The notes: a model not told the origin generated them from the letters alone. A DNA stretch of 14,601 bases from Ferroplasmaceae archaeon UBA567 (GCA_002505185.1 DAUP01000071.1:1-14601), one strand, 5' to 3'. Counted from the first letter of the stretch, positions 1 through 7,397 are shown. Numbers and translations are program-made.

Positions 1-210
1 TATGTAATGACTTGATATTGTTTAGCCAAACACCATATCGAATAAAACCAGAACAATTCTATCACGAATATTTTAATATTTATGAGAATGGCAAGGGTAT
101 CTACACTTACGCCAATAGTTGGGCTTGTGCTTTACAATATTGGTATTTCATTAGCAACAATAGCAATAATTACGTACCATAAGGCTATACGATCCAGTAT
201 AAGTTATTAG
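1..210 (+). pseudogene. Decayed 5' fragment of an NCS1-family permease gene
   Basis: The frame through 55-171 reads as the N-terminal part of a nucleobase:cation-symporter-1 permease and closely matches the intact permease at 1244-2683. Over 28 codons (88-171, against residues 41-68 of the intact protein) 22 residues are identical, including LTPIVGLVLYN. An ILIF segment just upstream also aligns. Farther left the match continues weakly to about base 11 (a cttgatattg stretch against cttgaagtag), but with a small deletion and stop codons at 23-25 and 43-45. To the right the frame ends at TAG 208-210 after only about 10 unrelated codons, so about 85% of the gene is missing. It is a non-functional remnant of a paralogue or tandem copy. 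The left limit is set by the window edge, and similarity past 175 is too weak to claim. Confidence 0.75.
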
Positions 211-296
211 TTCAACCAATAAAGCAGCAGTTTAAATTTGTCTATAAATGTGTCTAACCACAACAGAAGTTGGCATTTTAAATAATTAGTACACTT

Positions 297-716
297 TCAG
301 TATTTTTCCATTATATTCTCAATACAATTTATTATGCCATAAAAATCATTTAAATTTTCCCTTATAAATGTATATCCTATCCTATCATCAATTTTGCCGT
401 ATCGATGAACAACAATATTTCTAAATCCCTTCATATTTTTCATTAAAAATGCTATGTCTTTATTTATAATTTGATTACTATACAAATTATCGATTAAATC
501 TGCATCATCATAAGGAATGCTTAACTCCAAATCGGAACTTAGAATATAAAATATATCTATTAAATTTTCAATAGAATATTCTATTCTTTTATAAATGCCA
601 TCTTTGATAAGACCTAAGTTTTGAAAATTATTATAATTGTCCGGCAAATTAATTTTTATTAAATCTAAACTATCATATATTTCTTTTATTTTGTTTTTTA
701 TAATATCTTTTCTCAT
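297..716 (-). CDS. hepT: HepT-like HEPN ribonuclease toxin (MntA/HepT system)
   Basis: This 139-residue all-helical protein has the HEPN toxin signature R-x4-H-x-Y near the C-terminus: R99, H104 and Y106 within FRNIVVHRYGKID. In characterised MntA/HepT pairs the R and H form the RNase active site, and the Tyr is AMPylated by the partner nucleotidyltransferase, which silences the toxin. All three residues are present, so the toxin appears intact. The start ATG (716-714) overlaps the stop of the MntA gene by four bases (ATGA), which points to translational coupling with the antitoxin made first. Length is normal for the family (about 130-145). G+C is about 22% by direct count over 301-720, far below the roughly 40% of the neighbouring permease. 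This suggests horizontal acquisition. An antiviral or plasmid-stabilising role is inferred from the family. Confidence 0.88.
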   Translation of the reverse strand: MRKDIIKNKIKEIYDSLDLIKINLPDNYNNFQNLGLIKDGIYKRIEYSIENLIDIFYILSSDLELSIPYDDADLIDNLYSNQIINKDIAFLMKNMKGFRNIVVHRYGKIDDRIGYTFIRENLNDFYGIINCIENIMEKY

Positions 717-1096
717 TGTATCTTCTCCAAATTTATGATATCATAATATCCTCTTTTAAAATCTTCAAATTCATCTATTGTATTTTTAAAAATGTCGTAT
801 ATGTCCTTATTTTTATGGTATACTATTTTCCCTTTCAAAGCATCGAATCTGATATAGAGGGGAAGGTCTTGAAATATGTGAACATCAAAAATATCATTTA
901 TATTTGATAGTACACCCAGTCTAAACCGGTCCCTTTCAATTTTATTATCGTTGTAATAAATGCATAAATCTATATCGGAATTTTTATGAAATGTGTTATT
1001 TGCATATGATCCGTAAATTATTATAAAAAGTATTTTGCCTTCCTTATCCAGATTTTTTATTGTATTGATCGAATCTTTAATTAGATCATCATACAT
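713..1096 (-). CDS. mntA: MntA-like minimal nucleotidyltransferase antitoxin
   Basis: This 127-residue protein carries the minimal nucleotidyltransferase motif GS-x10-D-x-D exactly: G29-S30 then D41-I-D43. A third candidate acidic residue, D71, lies in FDVHIF on the following strand. These are the metal-binding residues of the pol-beta-type fold. In MntA/HepT systems this enzyme transfers AMP from ATP to the HEPN toxin's Tyr and so acts as antitoxin. It is the first gene of a two-gene minus-strand operon and overlaps HepT by ATGA. The start ATG (1096-1094) is the first in frame. An AT-rich stretch at 1131-1137 could supply a TATA box about 35-40 bases upstream, but no Shine-Dalgarno site is evident. 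As with HepT, base composition is strikingly AT-rich. A solitary MNT protein would be ambiguous, but the adjacent HEPN partner makes the assignment firm. Confidence 0.88.
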   Translation of the reverse strand: MYDDLIKDSINTIKNLDKEGKILFIIIYGSYANNTFHKNSDIDLCIYYNDNKIERDRFRLGVLSNINDIFDVHIFQDLPLYIRFDALKGKIVYHKNKDIYDIFKNTIDEFEDFKRGYYDIINLEKIQ

Positions 1097-1243
1097 AAAA
1101 TCAAATTACAATCCTTATTAATAACTTTTGGATTTAAATCATAATTAGGGGAATGATCTACATACACACCTAGTTGTATAGTCGCTGGAGAATTTACAAA
1201 TGCAGGATAGATTAATTTATATACGAAATATTTTTACCTATTT
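1097..1243. promoter_or_regulatory. Divergent promoter region between mntA and the permease
   Basis: The plus-strand TATA-like element tttatata at 1216-1223 has its centre about 25 bases before the permease ATG at 1244. This is the spacing expected for a leaderless archaeal transcript. For the opposite mntA gene only a weaker tttaaat (1133-1139 region) is seen. No further repeat or operator was found between 1141 and 1210. Confidence 0.55.
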
Positions 1244-2683
1244 ATGGTAGCTAAAAGTTTTGATAATGAAGTTGTGGATCACCGGCTTGAAGTAGTCGGA
1301 GTTAACCCAATACCCAATAGTGCAAGAACTATGTCATCGAACAAGATTTTGATATTTTGGGCAATGGCCAGTGCATCTGCACTTACACCAATAGTTGGGC
1401 TTGTGCTTTACAATATGGGTATTCCATTCGCCACAATAGCTATAATTGTTGCGTTGCTGATAGGCATTATACCAGCCGGACTGGTAGCTGAAATGGGCAG
1501 GCAAATTCCTGTACCTTCTCTAGTAGTATCCAGAAAAACCTATGGTTTTATGACCTCTGGGGCATATTCCCTGATATTTACATTCCTTAACCTTGGATTC
1601 TTCGGGCTTAATGATACTGTGGGAGCTGCAATCATAAGCGGTCTTACCCATTCTAACATTATTATCTGGTATATTGTCATGGGTGCAATACAGGTGGTGC
1701 TTGTATTATTTGGGGCAAAATGGCTTGAATATTTTTTCAGGTACAGTGCACCTGTCCTAATTGTGAGCTATATAATACTAGCATATTTCCTTCTTACAAC
1801 ATATCCCATCAATTTTTCCCTTCTAATGCATCCAACGGGACCATTCACATGGGGCTCGGCTCTCAATTTCCTCCTTGGGTTCTCCATACTGGCCTGGTCA
1901 TATAAGATTTCTACCCAGACCCGGTTCGGTTATCCCTATTCCAGTAACGATAGCAAAGGAAAAAGATTGCAATATTTTATCTCAAGTCCCATAGGAATAA
2001 TGATTCCTGTTTTGCTAATGGGTCTTATAGGACTCATAGGCAACAGTGTCGCACAGGGGAGTGGCTGGAACATAGCAACACTAACATTTCCGGGACTTCA
2101 TGGCCTTTTCGGCATAGTTATATTTATTGCTGCCCTTGGAGTTTCTCTTGCAATAATACATACCAATGCCATGAACTTATATCCTGCAACAGCGGATCTC
2201 CTGGCAGCCCTGCAACCTGCATTCAAGAACAAACCTAATGAAAAATTGGCCCAACCTATAGCAACCATACTTCTAGGTACTGGGGGCATAATACTTGCTA
2301 TTGCTGGCATACTAGCGCATATCGAAACATTTATACTCGCCCTTGCGTCTATTATATTTCCTTTCACCTTTATACTCATATTCGACTGGTTTGTGCATCT
2401 TAGGTACACTACAAAAATAAGCGATTATTACGACATTCCCAAAACTATATTCATGAATTTACGGGCAGATGCTCTTGTACCTGCAATTATAGGCACCATA
2501 ATAGCAATGTTCGGAATAGGGCCATATGATTTTATCTTCAATTACTTCCCACAGGCTCTTTTTGGTTCTCTCATAGGATTGGGTATATATGTGGCAGTTT
2601 ATTATGGCTACAGTGTAAAGCATGTCAATTCAAATGAGGGTGTTTCAGAAAAAGTCAATTATTCCGATTTTGAGGTGGAATAA
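1244..2683 (+). CDS. NCS1-family nucleobase/cytosine permease-like transporter
   Basis: This is a 479-residue polytopic membrane protein. A short cytoplasmic N-terminus with VNPIPNSART (about residues 19-28) precedes a run of about 12 hydrophobic segments from residue 34 to about 462 and a charged C-terminal tail. The N-terminal N-P-x-P...R pattern, the TPIVGLVLYNMG first membrane segment and the length (family usually 420-500) fit nucleobase:cation symporter-1 (purine, cytosine, allantoin, hydantoin and thiamine-related uptake). The substrate cannot be read from the sequence. The start is supported by a TATA box placed for leaderless transcription and by the family-typical N-terminus. A fragment of a very similar gene survives at 1-210, so this locus once had two copies. 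The gene ends 27 bases from the convergent GNAT gene. No linked nucleobase-metabolism gene is present in the window. Confidence 0.85.
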   Translation: MVAKSFDNEVVDHRLEVVGVNPIPNSARTMSSNKILIFWAMASASALTPIVGLVLYNMGIPFATIAIIVALLIGIIPAGLVAEMGRQIPVPSLVVSRKTYGFMTSGAYSLIFTFLNLGFFGLNDTVGAAIISGLTHSNIIIWYIVMGAIQVVLVLFGAKWLEYFFRYSAPVLIVSYIILAYFLLTTYPINFSLLMHPTGPFTWGSALNFLLGFSILAWSYKISTQTRFGYPYSSNDSKGKRLQYFISSPIGIMIPVLLMGLIGLIGNSVAQGSGWNIATLTFPGLHGLFGIVIFIAALGVSLAIIHTNAMNLYPATADLLAALQPAFKNKPNEKLAQPIATILLGTGGIILAIAGILAHIETFILALASIIFPFTFILIFDWFVHLRYTTKISDYYDIPKTIFMNLRADALVPAIIGTIIAMFGIGPYDFIFNYFPQALFGSLIGLGIYVAVYYGYSVKHVNSNEGVSEKVNYSDFEVE

Positions 2684-2710
2684 ATTTATTAACATTTATT
2701 TGATTGCACA

Positions 2711-3406
2711 TTAGGAGAAATTATGAATTTTATTATTCCATATTTTTTTCTCAAAAACGTAACCCGATACAAACTCACTGTCTGGTTTTAGCTTTATAAA
2801 ACTGCTAAGGTAATCTGGGGCACATGTTGAACCTTCTGGAACATAGTCAAAGTCTGCTCCTTCTAATACAGTGTAATATGTCAAGTTCCCAGGGTAAGCA
2901 TAAATCTGGTTATTCCCAATCTCATAAATGCCTTTATATTCACTGTCGAATTTCCACTCCTTATTAACTAAACCATGCTTCAGTTTCTGATTAAACGTAT
3001 ATGATGATATATCAATACCACCAAGAAAAAAATTATATTTTTGCACTATGGACATGCTAAAAGATTCCATGAGTTTTATGGACGGTATGTTATTCGTCTC
3101 TACCATGCATCTCATTGAATTATATCCATTTTTTATAGCACATTTATGTGTATATTCCAGCATAGTAGTGGCAATATGCTTTCTCCGGGATTCCTGGCTT
3201 ACCCTGAGCCCGCTGAACCACAGTGAATTATCTTTCAGTGCCTCAATCTTGATAAATCCATCAATACCACTGTTGTCTGAAACATATACATTCCCAGAAT
3301 TCAGATAAGATGGGCCGTAATGTGTGTTTATATAATCATCGTACCCTGCAGTTGATGATATATGACTAACTGAATTCCAGTCTCCGGGATTGGCTTTTCT
3401 AATCAT
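2711..3406 (-). CDS. GNAT-family N-acetyltransferase with extra C-terminal domain
   Basis: The protein has 231 residues. The first 125 or so form a GNAT fold: a D-G-F-I-K-I strand near residue 49, motif A as GLRVSQESRRKHIATTML (66-83) and motif B as NNIPSIKLMESFSM (105-118). The family would transfer acetyl from acetyl-CoA to an amine. In the acetyl-CoA pyrophosphate loop (consensus Q/R-x-x-G-x-G/A) the central Gly is His77 (RRKHIA), a non-standard substitution. Residues from about 130 to 231 match no domain I recognise and include many aromatic and acidic residues (for example DFDYVPEG), possibly a substrate-binding module. The ATG at 3406 is preceded by an AT-rich TATA-like tract at 3424-3433 (minus strand), about 22-25 bases upstream, so a leaderless message is likely. 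It follows the MFS exporter on the same strand with a 54-base gap. Confidence 0.78.
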   Translation of the reverse strand: MIRKANPGDWNSVSHISSTAGYDDYINTHYGPSYLNSGNVYVSDNSGIDGFIKIEALKDNSLWFSGLRVSQESRRKHIATTMLEYTHKCAIKNGYNSMRCMVETNNIPSIKLMESFSMSIVQKYNFFLGGIDISSYTFNQKLKHGLVNKEWKFDSEYKGIYEIGNNQIYAYPGNLTYYTVLEGADFDYVPEGSTCAPDYLSSFIKLKPDSEFVSGYVFEKKIWNNKIHNFS

Positions 3407-3423
3407 TTTAGTCCAATTTCTTA

Positions 3424-3436
3424 TGATTTAAAAAAT
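3424..3436 (-). promoter_or_regulatory. TATA-like promoter of the GNAT gene, with overlapping T-tract
   Basis: Reading the minus strand, attttttaaatca lies about 22-27 bases before the GNAT ATG at 3406. The T6 run also lies some 25-30 bases after the MFS stop codon at 3461. The same bases could therefore serve as a U-tract terminator for the exporter and as the TATA region of the next gene. Confidence 0.4.
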
Positions 3437-3460
3437 TTTGTCATATTAATTGTGTTTATT

Positions 3461-5146
3461 TTACCTGTTTTCCTGGTCTTCCAGTTTTTCCGAGACATCG
3501 TCCACATTGAACGGTTGTCTGAAAAGTGATATAATTCCGGCAAATAGGGTAATACCAAATCCCACGTAGAATACGTCATGCATGGAGTTCATGAATGCGG
3601 GGGCTATTGTTTCAGGGAACCATATATGCCCGGTAATTGTTTTTAATGTACCTGCTGGTATAGAAGAAACCACACCGGGCGGTACAGTTGTCATCACATC
3701 TTTTACCGTATTAAGCCCCAGAAATGTAGAGAACAGTATTTCAGTTGGTGGTATGTGAGAAAAGTATGTTATAAAGCCTGATGCATGCTCACTGGTCAAT
3801 GCTGCTGTTATGGTTCCTGGATATGTCAATGCAAGTCCAAGTATAAGTATGGAGAAAAATGCACCTATGCTGGATGCATATCCCGTATTCCTCATTGTGT
3901 TGAGTATGCCAGATGTTGATCCTCTTTCGTTTGCCGGGACTGAGGACATAGCAACAGTCAAATTGGGAACATTGAATATGCCATAACCTATTCCGTATAT
4001 GGTTATTACTACAGAAAGCACCATATAAGAAAAATCATAGGTAAGCATTACCAGTGACAGAAGTGCAAATGCAGATATAAAAAGTCCAATAGTTGTGAGC
4101 CACCTGGGGTCAAACCTGTTGGCAAGTCTACTTGACAGAACACCGAATATTCCCATTGATATGGGCATTGGCAACATATATATGCCTGCCCAGAGTGGTG
4201 TCACAGCATATCTGTAGCCATGGATGGGAAGCCATATACCCTGAAATATAAGGGTAAGCATGTACATAAGCCCCATCATGCCCATAGCTGATACAAATGC
4301 CGTGAATATGCTAATGCTGAAATTTCTAGATTTAAAAAGATGCATGTCGAACATTGGTCCATTTACTTTCTTTTCAACAAAAGGAAAGAGTACAAGCATA
4401 ATTGTTCCTATGACAAGTGCGGAAATTACCATGGGGTTTGTCCAGCCCATAGGGTTGTTTTTATATGGCGTAATCCCATAAGTTATCCCCAGGAGGAGAA
4501 TTATAAGGCCCACGGCGAAAAGTATGTTTCCTGCAATATCAATATGCCTTGATGCCCTTTCGCGGACATCTTTCAGTTTCAGATATGACCATACAGTGCC
4601 AAATATTCCAACCGGTATGCTCACAAGGAATATGTCCCTCCAGTATATGGTTGCCAGTATCCCCCCGAGAACTATTCCTATGCTGACACCGGAAACTGCG
4701 GCAACACTGTTTATGGAAATAGCAAATCCCCTTTCCTTTGGAGGAAAATTGTCTGTTATTATTGCAAATGTATTTGCTATAATGAATGCCCCGCCCACTG
4801 CCTGGATTATCCTAAATATTATGAGTTCCAATGCTATTGTATATCCGGTTCCTGGAGCAATATACAGCAATATTGAGCCTACAGTGAAGATGAGGAACCC
4901 AAGATTGAATATTCTGACCCTTCCAAATATATCGGAAAGTTTTCCCATGCTGACCAGAAGCACAGAAAGAACGATCATATAACTCATAATAAGCCATAAA
5001 AGATAGGGAAATGACTTTGCCTGCATAGGATCTAGATGAATTCCATTGAATATTGCCGGGAGTGCCACTATTATTATGCTTGTATTAATGGTAGCCATTA
5101 ATTGCCCTATTGTTGTATTGCTGAGGGCAATCCACTTTTCTTGCAT
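3461..5146 (-). CDS. DHA2-type (14-TM) MFS drug exporter, EmrB/QacA-like
   Basis: This 561-residue membrane protein has about 14 hydrophobic segments. It shows the MFS motifs in order: a D1-like INTSIIIVALP in TM1 (20-30), motif A GKLSDIFGRVR (68-78) between TM2 and TM3, motif B FRIIQAVGG (111-119), and a motif C-like GVSIGIVLGG (153-162) followed by YWRDIFLVSIPVG, typical of the DHA2 H+-antiporter family. The canonical Asp of the TM1 motif (LDxTIVN) is Asn21 here, and the Pro of motif C is replaced, so coupling or specificity may differ from EmrB. A large extracytoplasmic loop lies near residues 440-515, before the last membrane segment, as in DHA2 members. The start at 5146 fits a TATA box 25 bases upstream. 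A perfect palindrome next to that promoter suggests control by a MarR/TetR-type repressor. The substrate is unknown; toxic organics or metals are possible. Confidence 0.88.
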   Translation of the reverse strand: MQEKWIALSNTTIGQLMATINTSIIIVALPAIFNGIHLDPMQAKSFPYLLWLIMSYMIVLSVLLVSMGKLSDIFGRVRIFNLGFLIFTVGSILLYIAPGTGYTIALELIIFRIIQAVGGAFIIANTFAIITDNFPPKERGFAISINSVAAVSGVSIGIVLGGILATIYWRDIFLVSIPVGIFGTVWSYLKLKDVRERASRHIDIAGNILFAVGLIILLLGITYGITPYKNNPMGWTNPMVISALVIGTIMLVLFPFVEKKVNGPMFDMHLFKSRNFSISIFTAFVSAMGMMGLMYMLTLIFQGIWLPIHGYRYAVTPLWAGIYMLPMPISMGIFGVLSSRLANRFDPRWLTTIGLFISAFALLSLVMLTYDFSYMVLSVVITIYGIGYGIFNVPNLTVAMSSVPANERGSTSGILNTMRNTGYASSIGAFFSILILGLALTYPGTITAALTSEHASGFITYFSHIPPTEILFSTFLGLNTVKDVMTTVPPGVVSSIPAGTLKTITGHIWFPETIAPAFMNSMHDVFYVGFGITLFAGIISLFRQPFNVDDVSEKLEDQENR

Positions 5147-5166
5147 TGCCTCAAAATTGCATCACC

Positions 5167-5176
5167 ATATATAAAC
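5167..5176 (-). promoter_or_regulatory. TATA box of the MFS exporter gene
   Basis: On the minus strand gtttatatat runs from 5176 to 5167. The centre of tttatata (5175-5168) is about 25 bases upstream of the ATG at 5146, so transcription should begin at or within a base or two of the start codon (leaderless). The BRE position overlaps the edge of the adjacent palindrome. Confidence 0.7.
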
Positions 5177-5177
5177 A

Positions 5178-5202
5178 TTATTAGTAAATTGTTTACTAAT
5201 AA
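5178..5202. promoter_or_regulatory. Perfect 11-bp-arm palindrome, probable repressor operator
   Basis: The arms ttattagtaaa (5178-5188) and tttactaataa (5192-5202) are exact reverse complements around a 3-base spacer ttg. The site begins two bases beyond the exporter's TATA box, where TFB would bind, so an occupied site would block preinitiation-complex assembly. The size and form are those of sites for dimeric winged-helix (MarR/PadR) or TetR regulators of drug-efflux genes. No regulator gene lies beside it. A sequence resembling one arm (ttgttcgtaaa, 9 of 11 bases) occurs at 5227-5237. The second, divergent gene starts about 100 bases away and is less likely to be affected. Confidence 0.65.
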
Positions 5203-5274
5203 AGCACATAATAATATTTCCTTACATTGTTCGTAAAAGTTAGTATACCAAAAATATATCATCACAATCCGTCA

Positions 5275-5289
5275 CATTAATTTAATAAT
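5275..5289 (+). promoter_or_regulatory. TATA-like element of the GNAT-like gene at 5305
   Basis: An AT-only stretch attaatttaataat is centred about 23 bases before the ATG at 5305. This fits leaderless transcription, and no Shine-Dalgarno site is present upstream of the start. Confidence 0.5.
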
Positions 5290-5304
5290 AGGCTATTATC
5301 ATTC

Positions 5305-6012
5305 ATGGTATCCGTTATTCCACTCAATACTGACAATACATATCTTGCAAGGGAATTTTTGATGAAGGATCCTTACAAAAATGCTAGGATGTACTCATTG
5401 CTGGAAAATGATGGGGGTAACTCATTGATAATTTATGACAGCGGCGTTATAAGGGGAATCCTTGCAGTAGACAAAAATAAAATGGAAATATGGTTTTACG
5501 GGAATAGGGGGTCATTCAAAGTGGCAATAGAAAACATTGAGCTTAATAATAAGTCCTCGTTGTTTATTGATAGCAAAAACCTTGACATAGCAAAGAGAAA
5601 ATTCAGGATTCAATATTCCACTGTACTGGTAATGCGCCTTAAAATAAGGGATTACATAGATGAATCTGGAAATGCCAGCAGAGTTACTTTAGAGGAGTCT
5701 GAAGAATACATAGCCACCTTCGGTGTTGTACCAAATGAGAATACATTCATTAAAATGCTGGATGGAAAAATAGTTGGGGCTGCCAGTGTTTTGTCTCACA
5801 ATATTAAGGTATGTACAATAGGATGCATAAAATATGAGATGGGCAATGAAGATCCGATTTCTGAAATTGTTTCATCCATAGTAAATGAATATAAAACATT
5901 CACAGAAAACATTGTGGTGTATGCAATATATGATGAAAAACTTAAAGATATGCTGGGAAAACTGGGTTTCACATACAGCGGTGAATTATTAAAACTATAT
6001 AAAAGCGGGTGA
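5305..6012 (+). CDS. Degenerate GNAT-like protein (possible tandem GNAT)
   Basis: The protein has 235 residues. The C-terminal part, about 145-235, follows the order of GNAT strands and helices: DGKIVGAASVLS (153-164), a hydrophobic strand ending in IGCIKYEMG (172-180), a long helix PISEIVSSIVNEYKTF, a strand ENIVVYAIYD and the typical ending LGKLGFTYSGELLKLY (217-232). The acetyl-CoA loop motif R/Q-x-x-G-x-G/A is not visible where expected (MGNEDPIS). Catalysis on acetyl-CoA is therefore doubtful, or the active domain is the N-terminal half (1-120), which has a similar strand pattern (NSLIIYDSGVIRGILAV) but no clear motif. It could be a two-domain GNAT of the kind common in Thermoplasmatales. 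It is divergent from the MFS exporter. The FAD oxidoreductase gene starts 109 bases downstream with its own promoter. Confidence 0.6.
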   Translation: MVSVIPLNTDNTYLAREFLMKDPYKNARMYSLLENDGGNSLIIYDSGVIRGILAVDKNKMEIWFYGNRGSFKVAIENIELNNKSSLFIDSKNLDIAKRKFRIQYSTVLVMRLKIRDYIDESGNASRVTLEESEEYIATFGVVPNENTFIKMLDGKIVGAASVLSHNIKVCTIGCIKYEMGNEDPISEIVSSIVNEYKTFTENIVVYAIYDEKLKDMLGKLGFTYSGELLKLYKSG

Positions 6013-6090
6013 AGAGAATGGTAAGTATGTTCCCTATAAATCCGGAGAAATCCTTAAAAAATCCCATTTTATTATGTTCTCCAAACATAG

Positions 6091-6100
6091 CTTTATATAA
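6091..6100 (+). promoter_or_regulatory. TATA box of the FAD oxidoreductase gene
   Basis: ctttatataa contains tttatata (6092-6099), centred about 26 bases before the ATG at 6122. This is nearly identical in sequence and spacing to the elements of the permease and the MFS exporter, and predicts a leaderless mRNA. Confidence 0.68.
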
Positions 6101-6121
6101 ACCTGTGAATTTTCCAATCAT

Positions 6122-7360
6122 ATGAAGTATGATATCGTTGTTATAGGTGCGGGAATAACAGGTTTGAGTTCGGCTTACCATCTAAAAAAGATTGATTCAT
6201 CCCTTAAAATTCTTGTAGTGGACAAATTCAAGACATTCTCACAGGGCAATACAGCAAAAAGTGCCGCTGCATTCAGGGATTTCTTTACATTGAGGGAAAA
6301 TCAGGTTATGGCTCAAACAGCGATAAACTTCTATAAACATCTCCAAAACGACCTGGGCGTAGATCTTGGAATGAAATATACCGGGTACCTTTTCCTGTTT
6401 GACCATGAAAAAGATAAAGAATTTATTTCAAAATACCCACATTCAAGGATTGTGGATGAAGACATATCTGAAATATTTAATTTAAATATAGATAAGGATA
6501 CCCAGGAGGTCATGGGAATAGGATCAATCAAATCAGCAGTTATAGACGAAAATGCGGGAATAATAGAACCGGATCTTCTGTCAAAATGGTATTACGACCA
6601 GCTTCTGGAAATGGGAGTGGATTTTCAATTTAACACCCTTGTAAAAAAACTTGTGTTGGCTCCGGATACAGCACTGAACTATCCAGGAGAGCCTTTTAAC
6701 TGGCAGAAATCAGAAATAAAATATGCCGAAACAGATAAGGGAATAATTGAATCAGATTTCTATGTACTCTGTACAGATGTTTGGACTACTTCGCTGCTTA
6801 ACCCCGTGGGAATTGACTCACATTTAAGGCCAAAGAAGAGGCAGGTATTCCAGATAACTTCTCAGGGGATACAGAAAATTATAAACAAAAATATTTTCAA
6901 CGATTCTGGCGTGTTTCCATTTACCATATTCCCCACAGGTGTCTACATGAGGCCGTACCCAGAGGCAAATTCATTCTGGACAAGCCTTGCAGATGAGCTT
7001 AACAGGGATTTTTCGTTTACTGAAAACCCCGAACCGGAGCCGGATTTCTATACATATAACATAAAACCAATACTGGACAACTACTTCCCGGCATCTGAGA
7101 ATTCAAGAATAACTGCATCGTGGGCAGGTTACTACTCATACAATACTATAGATTTTATGCCATACATATTCAACGAAATTAATATAATAATAGTTTCTGG
7201 ATCAACCGGTGGCGGCATTATGAAGGGCGATTCCATAGGGAGGATAGTCGCAGCCAGATATGGCCATAAAAAAACTACAACACTTTATGGCGGGAAAAGA
7301 GTCGCAAACACATATTCCGGAAGATACAGGGGCACAAAAATCGAGGATATGGTTCTTTAA
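6122..7360 (+). CDS. DAO-family FAD-dependent oxidoreductase (amine/amino-acid oxidase-like)
   Basis: This 412-residue soluble flavoprotein opens with an FAD-binding Rossmann motif: KYDIVVIGAGITGLSSAYHL, with GAGITG at 9-14 and the ribose-binding acidic residue D34 at the end of LKILVVD. The NAGIIEPDLLSKWYYDQLLEMGVDF segment (about residues 148-172) and the C-terminal SGSTGGGIMKGDSIGRIVA are the usual conserved blocks of the D-amino-acid oxidase superfamily (sarcosine oxidase, DadA, proline or glycine dehydrogenase beta subunits). The closest subclass, and so the amine or amino acid oxidised, cannot be fixed. It has no signal peptide or membrane helix, so it should be cytosolic. Transcription is probably leaderless. 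An insertion sequence lies about 20 bases beyond its stop codon, but the C-terminus looks complete. Confidence 0.82.
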   Translation: MKYDIVVIGAGITGLSSAYHLKKIDSSLKILVVDKFKTFSQGNTAKSAAAFRDFFTLRENQVMAQTAINFYKHLQNDLGVDLGMKYTGYLFLFDHEKDKEFISKYPHSRIVDEDISEIFNLNIDKDTQEVMGIGSIKSAVIDENAGIIEPDLLSKWYYDQLLEMGVDFQFNTLVKKLVLAPDTALNYPGEPFNWQKSEIKYAETDKGIIESDFYVLCTDVWTTSLLNPVGIDSHLRPKKRQVFQITSQGIQKIINKNIFNDSGVFPFTIFPTGVYMRPYPEANSFWTSLADELNRDFSFTENPEPEPDFYTYNIKPILDNYFPASENSRITASWAGYYSYNTIDFMPYIFNEINIIIVSGSTGGGIMKGDSIGRIVAARYGHKKTTTLYGGKRVANTYSGRYRGTKIEDMVL

Positions 7361-7386
7361 TTCAGTTTCGCGATGTAATATTTTAA

Positions 7387-7397
7387 CGGAAGTTCCA
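7387..7397. repeat. Left terminal inverted repeat core of the IS
   Basis: cggaagttcca is exactly complementary to 9215-9225 and sits about 130 bases before the transposase start. It marks the left end. Confidence 0.65.

Noticed and set aside
175..296. Possible continuation of permease homology and a small gene in the gap left of HepT.
   Set aside because: Only scattered short matches with gaps to the intact permease; no open frame of note. I see nothing else in this stretch.
4524..4982. A 152-codon frame antisense to the MFS exporter.
   Set aside because: It mirrors the codon pattern of a clearly coding membrane-protein gene and has no family features; it is a shadow.
6018..6125. A 35-codon frame with ggtga before its ATG and an ATGA overlap with the FAD oxidoreductase start.
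   Set aside because: It spans the TATA box of the next gene and has no recognisable sequence features; the SD match lies at the end of the preceding gene. Translation cannot be excluded but is not supported.
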